Part shown: positions 1 to 7,332 of the stretch, one piece after another
Layout of the letters: every line of letters begins with the position of its first letter
How positions within the stretch are numbered: the first letter of the stretch is position 1
From: Porticoccaceae bacterium
GTDB taxonomy: Bacteria > Pseudomonadota > Gammaproteobacteria > Pseudomonadales > Porticoccaceae
Assembly (NCBI GenBank): GCA_003448675.1
Contig: DLXZ01000192.1
Coordinates: 1-9,818 of the forward strand
Length of the DNA: 9,818 nucleotides
Reading direction: 5' to 3'
The notes under the pieces: model-generated
Seen by the model: the letters and a program-made list of their open reading frames with translations, nothing else
Database searches by the model: none
What the model was told of the DNA's origin: nothing
Made by a program: the position numbers and the translations under genes

Positions 1-13
1 GCTCTTCCGATCT
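1..13. other. Untrimmed Illumina adapter at contig edge
   Basis: The window opens with GCTCTTCCGATCT, the 13-base core shared by Illumina TruSeq read-primer sites (reverse complement AGATCGGAAGAGC). It sits flush with the window start. It also coincides exactly with the point where the reading frame of the transporter gene leaves its family sequence: a glycine/alanine-rich helix ending GGLAAA is followed by RSEE, which is simply the adapter translated. I infer that these bases are a sequencing artefact and that genuine genome starts at base 14. Confidence 0.93.
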
Positions 14-739
14 GGCCGCCGCCAAACCACCCACAGCCACAGTCTCGATACCACCTACCGGCCAGCCTTGATTAACGAACCGGGCTTTCAAGGCGCCGAC
101 CCAGAAAAAAGCGATCCCAGTAAGCACCGAGCTCCAAAAAAAGGTACTGGCAACGGATCCAGGCATTATCCAGTTAAGCAGATAAGGTAATAAAGGAATC
201 AAACCAACCAGGCCAAAAGACACAAATGTTGCCAGCCCGGCCTTCCCGGCATCATGATCCTGCAGGGCCATGCCGTGTTCTTCCTGGAGCATGGTATCGA
301 CCCAGCGCTCGGCGTCGGAAGTGATTACCTCCACCACCTGATCCAGTAATTCACCATCAAAGCCCTTTCCGAGATAAATCTGTCGAATTTCCTCTCGTTC
401 ACCTTCCGGCCATTTTTTTATCTCGTCCAGCTCCCGGGCTCGGGTCTGCTCCCGAAGCTGGTTTTCTGCCCGTGTACCCAGATAATTACTCACCGCCATG
501 CTGAAGCCATCGGCCAGCAGGTTGGCAAAACCCAGCACGATAATCACACCGGCCGAGAGCCCGGCTCCTGCGACGCCAGCAACAATGGCAAAAGTAGTTA
601 CCGCGCCATCAACGGCGCCGTAGACAAAGTCCTTGAGATAGACGGAGCCAGGCCCGGCCTCCAGCCGATCGGCAATTTTGTCCGGGGTATGGCTTTTTTT
701 ATAGGCCTCGCGGCTTTCGTGTTTGACGTTTATCGACAT
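14..739 (-). CDS. VIT/CCC1-family iron/manganese transporter (3' end missing)
   Basis: This is a membrane protein of the VIT1/CCC1 (DUF125) family, whose members move Fe2+ or Mn2+ across membranes. About 242 genuine residues are present from the ATG at 739. Family marks are a cytosolic N-terminus (MSINVKHESREAYKKSH), then a first membrane helix with DFVYGAVDGAVTTFAIVAGV (residues about 37-56). A second helix holds GFANLLADGFSMAVSNYLG. A charged cytosolic segment follows (about 90-170, rich in E, R and K, where family members bind metal). Two or three further helices follow, including GLIPLLPYLL and the final GGIETVAVGGLAAA. About 10 residues of the last helix are lost at the adapter-contaminated edge. 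An AGGACTGGAAAG stretch about 10 bases upstream can serve as ribosome binding site. The gene is 127 bases beyond ccmI and has its own promoter candidate, so it need not belong to the ccm operon. Substrate (Fe or Mn) cannot be decided from sequence. Confidence 0.9.
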
Positions 740-795
740 GCTTTCGCTACTTTCCAGTCCTTCTTCCGTTCATTTTTGAACCGCCTAATTTGGCC

Positions 796-824
796 ATTCT
801 ACGTATCCCGCCCGCGAATCTGAA
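796..824 (-). promoter_or_regulatory. Candidate sigma-70 promoter for the VIT-family gene
   Basis: Read on the minus strand, TTCAGA (824-819) and TAGAAT (801-796) are separated by 17 bases. They match the sigma-70 consensus at 4/6 and 5/6 positions. The predicted start of transcription lies near 789, giving a leader of about 50 bases before the ATG at 739. No hairpin plus T-tract terminator is visible between ccmI and this site, so read-through from ccm is also possible. Confidence 0.45.
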
Positions 825-866
825 ATACAGGCAGTCAAATTTCACTACTACTCTTATCCCATAAAC

Positions 867-2078
867 TCAGGGCAGGCGGCTATCGATTATAAGCTCAACT
901 ACCTTTCCGAAATCGTTAGAAACCGGGCCAGTCCGGCCCTCCAGATCACCGGCGCTGGCCTGCAACTGGCCGCCAACCGCCACCCGCGCAACCACTTCCC
1001 ATTGAGCCACTGAAGACAGCTTGCGCGCCGCCGAGAGCGACATTGCATCGCTAAAAGTCACCATCAGGGGCAACTGGGCCACGGTGAAACGCTGCGCGGC
1101 CAGGGGCATGGACGCACCCTGCCATTCCCGGATATAAATAAAAACCGTGGCGTCCCCGGGTAGCCCGCCAGCCCCAGCAAGGCTCTCGTCCAGTTCAACC
1201 TGAACTTTTAATAAGGGTTCCAAGATCCCGGTGTTACCCGCCTCCGCCCCAAGGGAGCCTTTTCCTCGCAGGCTTCGAATACGATCTATTCCAGCCTGCA
1301 ATGCCTCGGCAGTGACCGAACCCGGTGGCGCCAGATCCACCGCCCGCTGCCAGAAGATCAACGCCTGCGGATAATCCCCGCTGGCATAGGAAACGATGCC
1401 AGCCAGCTCAAGCGCCAGGCTATTATCCGGCTCGGCCTTAAGAGCGTGGATCACCAACGATTCAATCTCCCCATTCACCTGCTGCCCCGTCTTCATAAAC
1501 AACGTCTGGGCCAGTTCCGCCGCGACGGTAGCATCATCGGGCGCCAGCTTGCGCGCGTGCCGGTAGGCCTGCTCCGCTTCGGCAAGGTTCTCCTCGGCCA
1601 CCTCCATCCGCGCCAGCAACAACCAGTAATAAATGTTATCGCTTTTTTGCTCCAGCCGCTGATCCAGCGCATCACGCAGAGCCGACGTGCTGCTTCCCGG
1701 CTGTTGCAAAAGGCCGCGGATATGCTCATCAGGCAAGGCCCCTAGGCGGGCATAGAGCACCAGCGCCAGCACCAGCAAAGCGCCAGTAAACAGCATCAAT
1801 ATCATGCCACCGCCGGTACTGACACCGGGCTCTTTTACTATCTTTTCGCTTTGATCGGCAAGAAACTGCCGCTGGGTTTCTATCACCAGGGAATCCGCTG
1901 TCGGCTCACCGCTACCATCAGTCACTTCCAGCTCCGCCAGCCGTTCCTGAAATAGCTGACGGTTCATATCAACGCGCTGATCCTGCTCGCTCGCCCCGCG
2001 GCCGGGAAACCACTGACGGAAGGTGATAAACAGTGCGGCCATCAACAATAGAGCCGCCGCCACAAGCCATTCGGTCAT
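867..2078 (-). CDS. ccmI: Cytochrome c maturation protein CcmI (CycH), TPR apocytochrome chaperone
   Basis: CcmI is the membrane-anchored chaperone that binds the C-terminus of apocytochrome c in the periplasm and presents it to the CcmF/CcmH ligation complex. The 403-residue protein has the family layout. A first membrane helix spans residues about 3-20, followed by a cytosolic loop with a heptad-like stretch (about 35-80, RQLFQERLAELE). A second helix spans about 92-110. A periplasmic TPR block covers about 147-252, with repeats such as YWLLLARMEVAEENLAEAEQ and QALIFWQRAVDLAP. A C-terminal beta-rich domain covers about 286-400 (VFIYIREWQG, PLAAQRFTVAQLPL). The ATG shares ATGA with the ccmH stop, which implies translational coupling. 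It is the last ccm gene. CcmI here is not fused to CcmH, unlike E. coli CcmH. The assignment is firm from architecture and position. Confidence 0.96.
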   Translation of the reverse strand: MTEWLVAAALLLMAALFITFRQWFPGRGASEQDQRVDMNRQLFQERLAELEVTDGSGEPTADSLVIETQRQFLADQSEKIVKEPGVSTGGGMILMLFTGALLVLALVLYARLGALPDEHIRGLLQQPGSSTSALRDALDQRLEQKSDNIYYWLLLARMEVAEENLAEAEQAYRHARKLAPDDATVAAELAQTLFMKTGQQVNGEIESLVIHALKAEPDNSLALELAGIVSYASGDYPQALIFWQRAVDLAPPGSVTAEALQAGIDRIRSLRGKGSLGAEAGNTGILEPLLKVQVELDESLAGAGGLPGDATVFIYIREWQGASMPLAAQRFTVAQLPLMVTFSDAMSLSAARKLSSVAQWEVVARVAVGGQLQASAGDLEGRTGPVSNDFGKVVELIIDSRLP

Positions 2079-2644
2079 GGTGATGAATCACTCCCATATT
2101 GGCTGGCGTTATCGCCTTTGGCAATACTCGCCGAAGCATTGGGCTCAGCCAGCAAATCCTGCAGTCGCGCCTTCTCGGCAGGATTAAGAGCGGCCTGGCT
2201 TATCTCCTCCTGAGCCTGAATCGGTCTGGCCTGACGTCGGATAACCAGCACCACGATAACCGCGCCGATCAATAACAGCAGTAAGGGCCCCAGCCACAAC
2301 AAGTAGGTTGAATGTTGCAGACGTGGACGATACAGCACGAATTCGCCGTAGCGGGCCACCAGATAATCGCTGATCTCCCGATCGCTTTTGCCCTCTTCGA
2401 GCATGCGCCGGATTTCCCGACGCAAATCGATGGAAATTGGCGAATCCGAGTCAGCCAGATTCTGGTTCTGGCATTTGGGGCAGCGGTATTCCTGGATCAG
2501 TTGTTTGTAACGGGACGACAGTTCGGGCGTGGACAAGCGGTTAAGTTCAATGGCGGCAAGAGCCACAACACTCCCGGCCAGCAGGACAACGGTTAGCAAT
2601 CCCCGAGCAACGCTTTTGCGAGTTTTAATCAAGTGCTCTCTCAC
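2075..2644 (-). CDS. ccmH: Cytochrome c maturation protein CcmH, apocytochrome thiol reductant
   Basis: CcmH is a periplasm-facing thiol-disulfide protein that reduces or resolves the CXXCH cysteines of apocytochrome c before heme ligation, working with CcmG and CcmF. The 189 residues begin with a signal-like hydrophobic stretch (about 14-32), followed by the family three-helix domain. The redox motif RCPKCQNQNLADSDSP has active cysteines C55 and C58. Further conserved runs are DLRREIRRMLEEGKSDREI and YLVARYGEFVLYRP. A second membrane helix follows at about 113-135, and then a short charged tail. The motif starts YRC where LRC is usual, a conservative change. The start codon is GTG at 2644, overlapping the ccmG stop as GTGA. 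Upstream Shine-Dalgarno pairing is weak, so coupling to ccmG translation is likely. It is a short single-domain CcmH with CcmI encoded separately. Confidence 0.97.
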   Translation of the reverse strand: MREHLIKTRKSVARGLLTVVLLAGSVVALAAIELNRLSTPELSSRYKQLIQEYRCPKCQNQNLADSDSPISIDLRREIRRMLEEGKSDREISDYLVARYGEFVLYRPRLQHSTYLLWLGPLLLLLIGAVIVVLVIRRQARPIQAQEEISQAALNPAEKARLQDLLAEPNASASIAKGDNASQYGSDSSP

Positions 2645-3201
2645 CGATCATTCGGGTCAGCAACCGGGGTTTCACCATCAAGTAAGGCCTGATAGCGTGG
2701 AGCAAAATCCTGCTCCCAAACCCGGGCATCGACGACCCCCACCCGCTTGAAATGAATCCTTCCCTCGGCATCCACCAGATAGGTTTCCGGGGCGCCGAAA
2801 ACCCCCAGATCCAGCCCCAGGGTACCCTGGGGATCGAAAATTACCTGTTTGTAGGGGTCACCATAATCCGCCAGCCAGGCTAGGGCCTTGTCCCGCTCAT
2901 CCTTGTAGTCGAGACCGATAATGGGCACACCCTGTTTCGCCAGTTCCATTAAAAAGGGATGCTCCACCCGGCACGACGGGCACCAGGTGGCCCAGACATT
3001 GAGCAGGCTCACCTGTCCCTGAAACAGGGACGCATCCAGCATACTGGTTTCATCCGCCAGGGCCGGCAGCTTGAAAGCCGGCACCGATTTGCCCACCAAC
3101 GCCGAGGGCATGGCGCTGGGGTCCCGCCCCAAACCCCAGTACAGCAGAACCGCCAGCACCAAAAATATAAACAGGGGAATAAACAGTTTAATCCGCGCCA
3201 A
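2641..3201 (-). CDS. ccmG: Periplasmic thiol:disulfide oxidoreductase CcmG (DsbE)
   Basis: CcmG is a membrane-anchored thioredoxin-fold protein that receives electrons from DsbD/CcdA and reduces CcmH or apocytochrome c. With the start chosen here it has 186 residues. An uncleaved membrane anchor covers about 4-23 (KLFIPLFIFLVLAVLLYWGLG), and the thioredoxin domain runs from about 37. The active site WCPSC has C74 and C77 (family usually WCPTC), and the cis-proline lies in GVFGAPETY (P139). I choose TTG at 3201. It follows GAGGAG by 6 bases and gives the family N-terminus MARIKLFIPL. An in-frame TTG at 3234 would add 11 residues (APGDQPEEQ...) with no family counterpart. The gene overlaps the end of ccmF by 14 bases and shares GTGA with ccmH. 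Function is certain by family; the start is strongly supported but unproven. Confidence 0.95.
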   Translation of the reverse strand: MARIKLFIPLFIFLVLAVLLYWGLGRDPSAMPSALVGKSVPAFKLPALADETSMLDASLFQGQVSLLNVWATWCPSCRVEHPFLMELAKQGVPIIGLDYKDERDKALAWLADYGDPYKQVIFDPQGTLGLDLGVFGAPETYLVDAEGRIHFKRVGVVDARVWEQDFAPRYQALLDGETPVADPNDR

Positions 3202-5179
3202 GCACTGCTCCTCGGGTTGATCGCCCGGCGCCAACAGACGCGCGGTTCAGGCGCCGGTATCTCTTATCCAGCATCGCCAGTATGCCGCCCAGGGACATTA
3301 GCAGTGCGCCAAGCCAGATCCAGCGAACGAAGGGTTTAACATAGATACGCAGAGACCAGGCGCCCTCAGTTTTCAGGTCCTCTCCCAGGGCCGCGTAGAT
3401 ATCACGAAACAAACCGCCATCGATATCAGCCTCGGTCATAACCTGACCACCGACCGTGTAATGGCGTTTTTCCGGGTGCAAGTCGAGGAGTGATTTATCT
3501 TCGCGAAAAACTTCGATATGTCCCCGTCGGGCAATGTAATTTGGCCCAGCGACATCTATAACGCCATGAAAAGCAAACCGGTAAGCCCCGATAGACGTCG
3601 ACTCTCCGGGCCCAAGGCGAAGGTCATGCTCCTCGCTGTAATAGCTGGTCAAGGCCACGCCAATGATCGCCACCGCCACGCCCAGATGGGCACACTGCAT
3701 GCCGTAATAACTCCCACGTAGGCGCCGGGCGCCGGCCCAGCGGCCCCGGCCAGATTCGCTCTTTTGCCACCAGTCATTTAACGTCCATAGTCCTACCCAG
3801 TAAGCTGTACTCAGTGCCAGCCAGGGCATCACTTTAAAACCAACGGGCGCAATCAGCAGTGTCAGGGCAGCCAGCGTCAGGCTGGCGATCACCATAAGCA
3901 GCCCTTTATTAGCAAGGTCACTGAGCTCATTGGTCTTCCAGCGCATAACCGCGCCCGGCGCCATCAACAACGCCAACATCAATGCCAGCGGCACAAAAAA
4001 CAGATTGAAATATGGTGGCCCAACGGAGATTTTCCCCCAGCCTGCCATGTCGGCAACCAGGGGATAAAGGGTGCCCAGCAGGATGATGGCCATGGCGATT
4101 ATCAACAGCACATTGTTACCGAGCAAAAACGCTTCCCGGGAGCACCAGTCAAAACTGGCGCTACGGGCAACCACGGAGCCACGCAGGGCAAACAACAACA
4201 ACGAGCCGCCGATCACCAGCGCCAGAAAAATCAGGATAAACACCCCCCTTTCGGGGTCCGAAGCAAAAGCATGTACCGAGGTCAACACGCCCGAGCGCAC
4301 CAGAAAAGTTCCCAGCAGACTCAGGGAAAAGGACAGGATGGCCAGCAACAGGGTCCAACTGCGAAACAGACCCCGCTTTTCAGCCACCGAGAGGCTGTGC
4401 ATCAAGGCCGTCCCCGCCAGCCAGGGCATAAAAGAAGCGTTTTCCACTGGATCCCAGAACCACCAGCCACCCCAGCCCAGCTCGTAATAGGCCCACCAGC
4501 TGCCCAGAGCGATACCCAGAGTTAGAAACACCCAGGCGGCGTTGGTCCAGGGACGGGTCCAACGTGCCCAGGCCGCGTCCATTCGCCCACTCATCAGTGC
4601 CGCCAGGGCAAACGCAAATGCCACCGAAAAACCCACATAACCCATATAGAGAATGGGCGGATGGATGATTAGTCCCACATCCTGCAACAAGGGGTTTAAA
4701 TCACTGCCGTCGGGAGGCGAAAAAGGCAACAAGCGCTCGAAGGGATTTGAGGTGAGCAGTACAAACAAATAGAAACCGATAGAGACCAGACCCAACACAC
4801 CAAGAACACGGGCGACCATATCCAGAGGCAGGGTGCGGCTGAACAAAGCCACTGCCAGGGTCCAGCCCGCCAGAATCAACACCCACAGTAACAACGAACC
4901 CTCGTGGGCCGCCCATACAGCGCTAATCTTGTAATATATCGGCAGCAAGCTGTTGGAGTTGTCGGCGACATAACGGACGCTAAAATCGTCGTTTATAAAC
5001 AGCAGCGTCAGGCAGATAAAACTGATAGCGACAAAAACGAACTGCCCACAGGCAGTACTGCGCGCCGTCGTCATCCACAGCCGATTGTTCAGTGCCGCGC
5101 CAAACAGGGGCACCACAGCCTGGGCCAGGGCCAGGCACAGCGCCAGAATCAGTGTGAAATGTCCCAGTTCGGCAATCAT
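3188..5179 (-). CDS. ccmF: Heme lyase subunit CcmF (cytochrome c synthetase)
   Basis: CcmF is the integral membrane core of the System I cytochrome c synthetase. It takes heme from holo-CcmE and, with CcmH/CcmI, attaches it to the CXXCH of apocytochrome c on the periplasmic side. The protein has 663 residues with some 13-15 membrane helices, the usual length. The tryptophan-rich WWD heme domain is at about 236-252 (GWGGWWFWDPVENASFMPW). Conserved histidines are H173 (GLIIHPPILYMGY), H261 (ALMHSLSVAEKRG), H303 (SVHAF) and H498 (CAHLGVAV). The first three match E. coli H173, H261 and H303 in number, and H498 aligns with E. coli H491. A periplasmic domain (about 515-625) and a last helix (about 630-650) follow. 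The ATG is 18 bases after the ccmE stop, with only weak Shine-Dalgarno pairing. All key residues are present, so it should be functional. Confidence 0.98.
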   Translation of the reverse strand: MIAELGHFTLILALCLALAQAVVPLFGAALNNRLWMTTARSTACGQFVFVAISFICLTLLFINDDFSVRYVADNSNSLLPIYYKISAVWAAHEGSLLLWVLILAGWTLAVALFSRTLPLDMVARVLGVLGLVSIGFYLFVLLTSNPFERLLPFSPPDGSDLNPLLQDVGLIIHPPILYMGYVGFSVAFAFALAALMSGRMDAAWARWTRPWTNAAWVFLTLGIALGSWWAYYELGWGGWWFWDPVENASFMPWLAGTALMHSLSVAEKRGLFRSWTLLLAILSFSLSLLGTFLVRSGVLTSVHAFASDPERGVFILIFLALVIGGSLLLFALRGSVVARSASFDWCSREAFLLGNNVLLIIAMAIILLGTLYPLVADMAGWGKISVGPPYFNLFFVPLALMLALLMAPGAVMRWKTNELSDLANKGLLMVIASLTLAALTLLIAPVGFKVMPWLALSTAYWVGLWTLNDWWQKSESGRGRWAGARRLRGSYYGMQCAHLGVAVAIIGVALTSYYSEEHDLRLGPGESTSIGAYRFAFHGVIDVAGPNYIARRGHIEVFREDKSLLDLHPEKRHYTVGGQVMTEADIDGGLFRDIYAALGEDLKTEGAWSLRIYVKPFVRWIWLGALLMSLGGILAMLDKRYRRLNRASVGAGRSTRGAVLGAD
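3208..3213 (-). promoter_or_regulatory. Ribosome binding site that sets the ccmG TTG start
   Basis: GAGGAG on the minus strand lies 6 bases before the TTG at 3201 and inside the last codons of ccmF. It is a strong Shine-Dalgarno match and favours this TTG over the one at 3234. Confidence 0.8.
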
Positions 5180-5197
5180 GGTTGACTCAACAGCTAC

Positions 5198-5665
5198 TCA
5201 ATTATCGGGGCGTTTCGATTGATCGGCACCGGCCTTGACTTTCTCGGCCTGCTCCCGGGCTTCGGCCACTTCGGGCGGGGTATACTCCTCGTCGTGCTTA
5301 GCCATAACCTCTTCAGCCTCGAAAACACCCTCACGGCTCCATCGCCCCACGGCCACCGCATCTTCGCCTTCGGCAAATAAGTCCGGCAAGATGCCCTGAT
5401 ATTGCACCGGCACTTGGGCCGCACCATCGGTGACGGCAAAAGTGGCGATCAGAGAATCACTGGCCCGTGAAAAAGACCCAGTAACTACTTCACCACCGAC
5501 GCGTATACGAGTATCAAAGGGCGCTTCGCCGGACTGAACCTGTAAGGGGCTGTAAAACAGGTTGATATTGTCGCGCAGGGCATAGAGCACCAGGCCGACG
5601 CCAAGAGAAGCAACCACCACGATAAAAATCACTAACAGCAGGCGCTGTTTTCGGGCTTTTTTCAT
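5198..5665 (-). CDS. ccmE: Periplasmic heme chaperone CcmE
   Basis: CcmE binds heme covalently through a histidine in the periplasm and passes it from CcmC to CcmF. The 155-residue protein has an N-terminal membrane anchor (about 9-29, LLLVIFIVVVASLGVGLVLYAL) and an OB-fold beta barrel (about 42-120, with RVGGEVVTGSF and VPVQYQGILPDLFAEGE). The heme site lies in AKHDEEYTPPEV: H124 is the covalent heme ligand and Y128 the axial ligand, matching H130 and Y134 of E. coli. The C-terminal tail (about 134-155) is charged and flexible. The ATG at 5665 follows the ccmD stop directly (TGAATG), so its translation probably depends on ccmD. It is the H-type CcmE, not the cysteine variant known from some other lineages. 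Confidence 0.98.
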   Translation of the reverse strand: MKKARKQRLLLVIFIVVVASLGVGLVLYALRDNINLFYSPLQVQSGEAPFDTRIRVGGEVVTGSFSRASDSLIATFAVTDGAAQVPVQYQGILPDLFAEGEDAVAVGRWSREGVFEAEEVMAKHDEEYTPPEVAEAREQAEKVKAGADQSKRPDN

Positions 5666-5866
5666 TCACGGAGTTCCATTGCCGGTTTCGTGTTTCAAAC
5701 GACTTGCCATCGCAGCCAATAATTTACGTCGCCGCCTTACCGGCGCCAGCGCCACGCTTAGCAGCACTAGCGCACTTATGCCGTAAGCGCTCCAGACGTA
5801 AACACCGTGACCATTCATGGCCAAAAACGCATTGACGTTCGGGAATTGAAACACCAGATCACTCAT
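5666..5866 (-). CDS. ccmD: Heme exporter small subunit CcmD
   Basis: CcmD is a small one-helix membrane protein that holds CcmE to the CcmABC complex and is needed to release holo-CcmE. The 66 residues match the family plan. The N-terminal part has FLAMNGHGVYVWSAYG, close to the conserved MGGHGxYVWxAYG, at residues about 14-29. A membrane helix covers about 26-42, and a strongly basic cytosolic run (RRRRK, 45-49) follows. The ATG at 5866 lies 44 bases after the ccmC stop, the largest gap inside the operon, and pairing with 16S rRNA is weak there. The stop abuts the ccmE start. Small size and position between ccmC and ccmE make the call safe. Confidence 0.95.
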   Translation of the reverse strand: MSDLVFQFPNVNAFLAMNGHGVYVWSAYGISALVLLSVALAPVRRRRKLLAAMASRLKHETGNGTP

Positions 5867-5910
5867 GCTTTAGCACCGTCTAATCACCACTGTATGCAAA
5901 ATCGGCACAA

Positions 5911-6651
5911 CTAGATTAGCTCCCTGACCCATGCGGAGCGCTGTTCACGCCTAAGGATTTCGGCGCGAGTATTAAGAATCAGCACGAGAGCGTAAAAACA
6001 ATAGAAACCGATAATCATCACCAACAGCGGTTTAAACATAGCCGGATGGATGGTAGAACCGCCGGTAAGTTTTATCGTCGCCGGTTGATGCAAAGTGTAC
6101 CACCAGTCCACCGATTTATAGATGATAGGTATGTTCACTGTCCCCACCAGACTGAGAATGGCACAGGCTTTGTAAGCCGTATCGCGAGAAGTAAAGGCCC
6201 GGCTCAGCGCCAGCACGCCGAGATACAGAAACAGCAACACCAGCATGGAAGTAATACGAGCGTCCCACTCCCAGTAGGTTCCCCAGGTGGGTTTGCCCCA
6301 GATAGAACCTGTCAACAGGGCGAGAAAAGTCAGCACTGCTCCCAGAGGCGCGGCGGACACCATGACCATATCCGCCAGCTTGATTTTCCAGATCAGGGCA
6401 ATGGCGCCGGCAACCGCCATCAGGTAGTAGCCCACGAGCGCCAACACGGAAACGGGCACGTGGATATAAATAATCCGATAGCTGTTGCCCTGGCGGGCGT
6501 CCTCAGGGGCAAAACCCAGCCCCCAAATGGCGCCACTCACCAGCAGCAGTATTGTCACCGCCGCCAGATAGGGCAACCAGCGACCACTGGTGTGATAAAA
6601 CCACTTTGGCGAAGCCAGGCGGTGGTACCAGGTTTTCAAGAATTGCCACAT
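5911..6651 (-). CDS. ccmC: Heme export/transfer protein CcmC
   Basis: CcmC is the six-helix membrane protein of the heme handling protein family that positions heme and drives its attachment to CcmE. The 246 residues include the WWD motif WGTYWEWDARITS at about 123-135. The two external heme-ligand histidines are also present: H64 (IIYIHVP, E. coli H60) and H188 (WWYTLHQP, E. coli H184). The start ATG at 6651 lies three bases after the ccmB stop, with no strong Shine-Dalgarno, which fits coupled translation. The protein ends with a basic cytosolic tail (about 229-246). All catalytic or ligand residues that I know of are intact. Confidence 0.98.
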   Translation of the reverse strand: MWQFLKTWYHRLASPKWFYHTSGRWLPYLAAVTILLLVSGAIWGLGFAPEDARQGNSYRIIYIHVPVSVLALVGYYLMAVAGAIALIWKIKLADMVMVSAAPLGAVLTFLALLTGSIWGKPTWGTYWEWDARITSMLVLLFLYLGVLALSRAFTSRDTAYKACAILSLVGTVNIPIIYKSVDWWYTLHQPATIKLTGGSTIHPAMFKPLLVMIIGFYCFYALVLILNTRAEILRREQRSAWVRELI

Positions 6652-6654
6652 AAA

Positions 6655-7332
6655 CTAACCGTTAACACCTACACGCAATGCCGCCGCCGCGGCGAAAGGG
6701 GTGGTTAAAAGTGCGAAAGCAAAAAACGCACCCAGTAAAGCCAGTACCGGCATGTATTGCAAACCCTCCACCGCCCTTTGTACCGCGCTGGCGCCAAAAA
6801 TCAGCACCGGAAAGTAAAGCGGTATGACAATCAGGGACAGTAACACCCCGCCCTTCTGCAAAGCCACGGTCAAGGCCGCGCCCACGGCACCAATAAGGCT
6901 AAAGCAAGCAGTGCCGCAGGCCAGACCAATAACCAGAGGCAAAAAGCCCGCTTCCGGCAGCGCCAGCATGATACCCAGCAAGGGCGCCACAAGGGTAATG
7001 GGCAAACCCGTTCTCAGCCAGTGCACCAGGACTTTTGCCAGCACGGATAGCCACAGTGATTGCGGGCACAACAAAAGGGGCAACAATGAACCGTCGTCGA
7101 AATCATCTTTAAAGACACTATCCAGCGCCAGCAGTGTCGCCAAAAGCGCGGTAATCCAGATCATGCCCGGCGCCATAACAGCCAGTTGTAACGGCGACGG
7201 GCTGATGGCCAGGGGAACCAGACTTGTGGTCATAACAAAAAAAACAAGCGGGTTAAGCAGTTCGCCACCGCTCCGAAAGGCCAGTAGCAGATCCCGGCGC
7301 AGCAAGGCGCCAAACCCGGATTCAGAGACCAA
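6655..7332 (-). CDS. ccmB: Heme exporter permease subunit CcmB
   Basis: CcmB is the six-helix permease of the CcmABCD ABC complex. With CcmA's ATP hydrolysis it frees holo-CcmE from CcmC and CcmD. From the TTG at 7332 it has 225 residues (E. coli CcmB has 220). Recognisable family stretches are LLRRDLLLAFRSGGELLNPL near the N-terminus, MAPGMIWITALLATLLALD, FKDDFDDGSLLPLLL, LQKGGVLLSLIVIPLYFPVLIFG and the final TTPFAAAAALRVGVN. I prefer TTG 7332 because GAGGAG lies 7 bases before it and the product starts like the family. An in-frame TTG at 7365 would add 11 residues with no homology. The gene overlaps the ccmA end by 11 bases and is followed by ccmC after three bases. Confidence 0.95.
   Translation of the reverse strand: MVSESGFGALLRRDLLLAFRSGGELLNPLVFFVMTTSLVPLAISPSPLQLAVMAPGMIWITALLATLLALDSVFKDDFDDGSLLPLLLCPQSLWLSVLAKVLVHWLRTGLPITLVAPLLGIMLALPEAGFLPLVIGLACGTACFSLIGAVGAALTVALQKGGVLLSLIVIPLYFPVLIFGASAVQRAVEGLQYMPVLALLGAFFAFALLTTPFAAAAALRVGVNG

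Noticed and set aside
740..866. An intrinsic terminator after ccmI.
   Set aside because: No GC-rich hairpin followed by a T-tract is seen on the minus strand between ccmI and the VIT-family gene.
3202..3234. Upstream TTG start for ccmG at 3234 (11 extra residues); the same case for ccmB at 7365.
   Set aside because: The extensions have no family counterpart and lack a ribosome binding site, while the downstream TTGs follow GAGGAG at ideal spacing.
6046..6708. A 220-codon open frame on the plus strand opposite ccmC.
   Set aside because: It is fully antisense to a gene with intact family motifs, is rich in Gln, His and Arg, and has no domain. It is a shadow frame; the same holds for 6824-7375 opposite ccmB.
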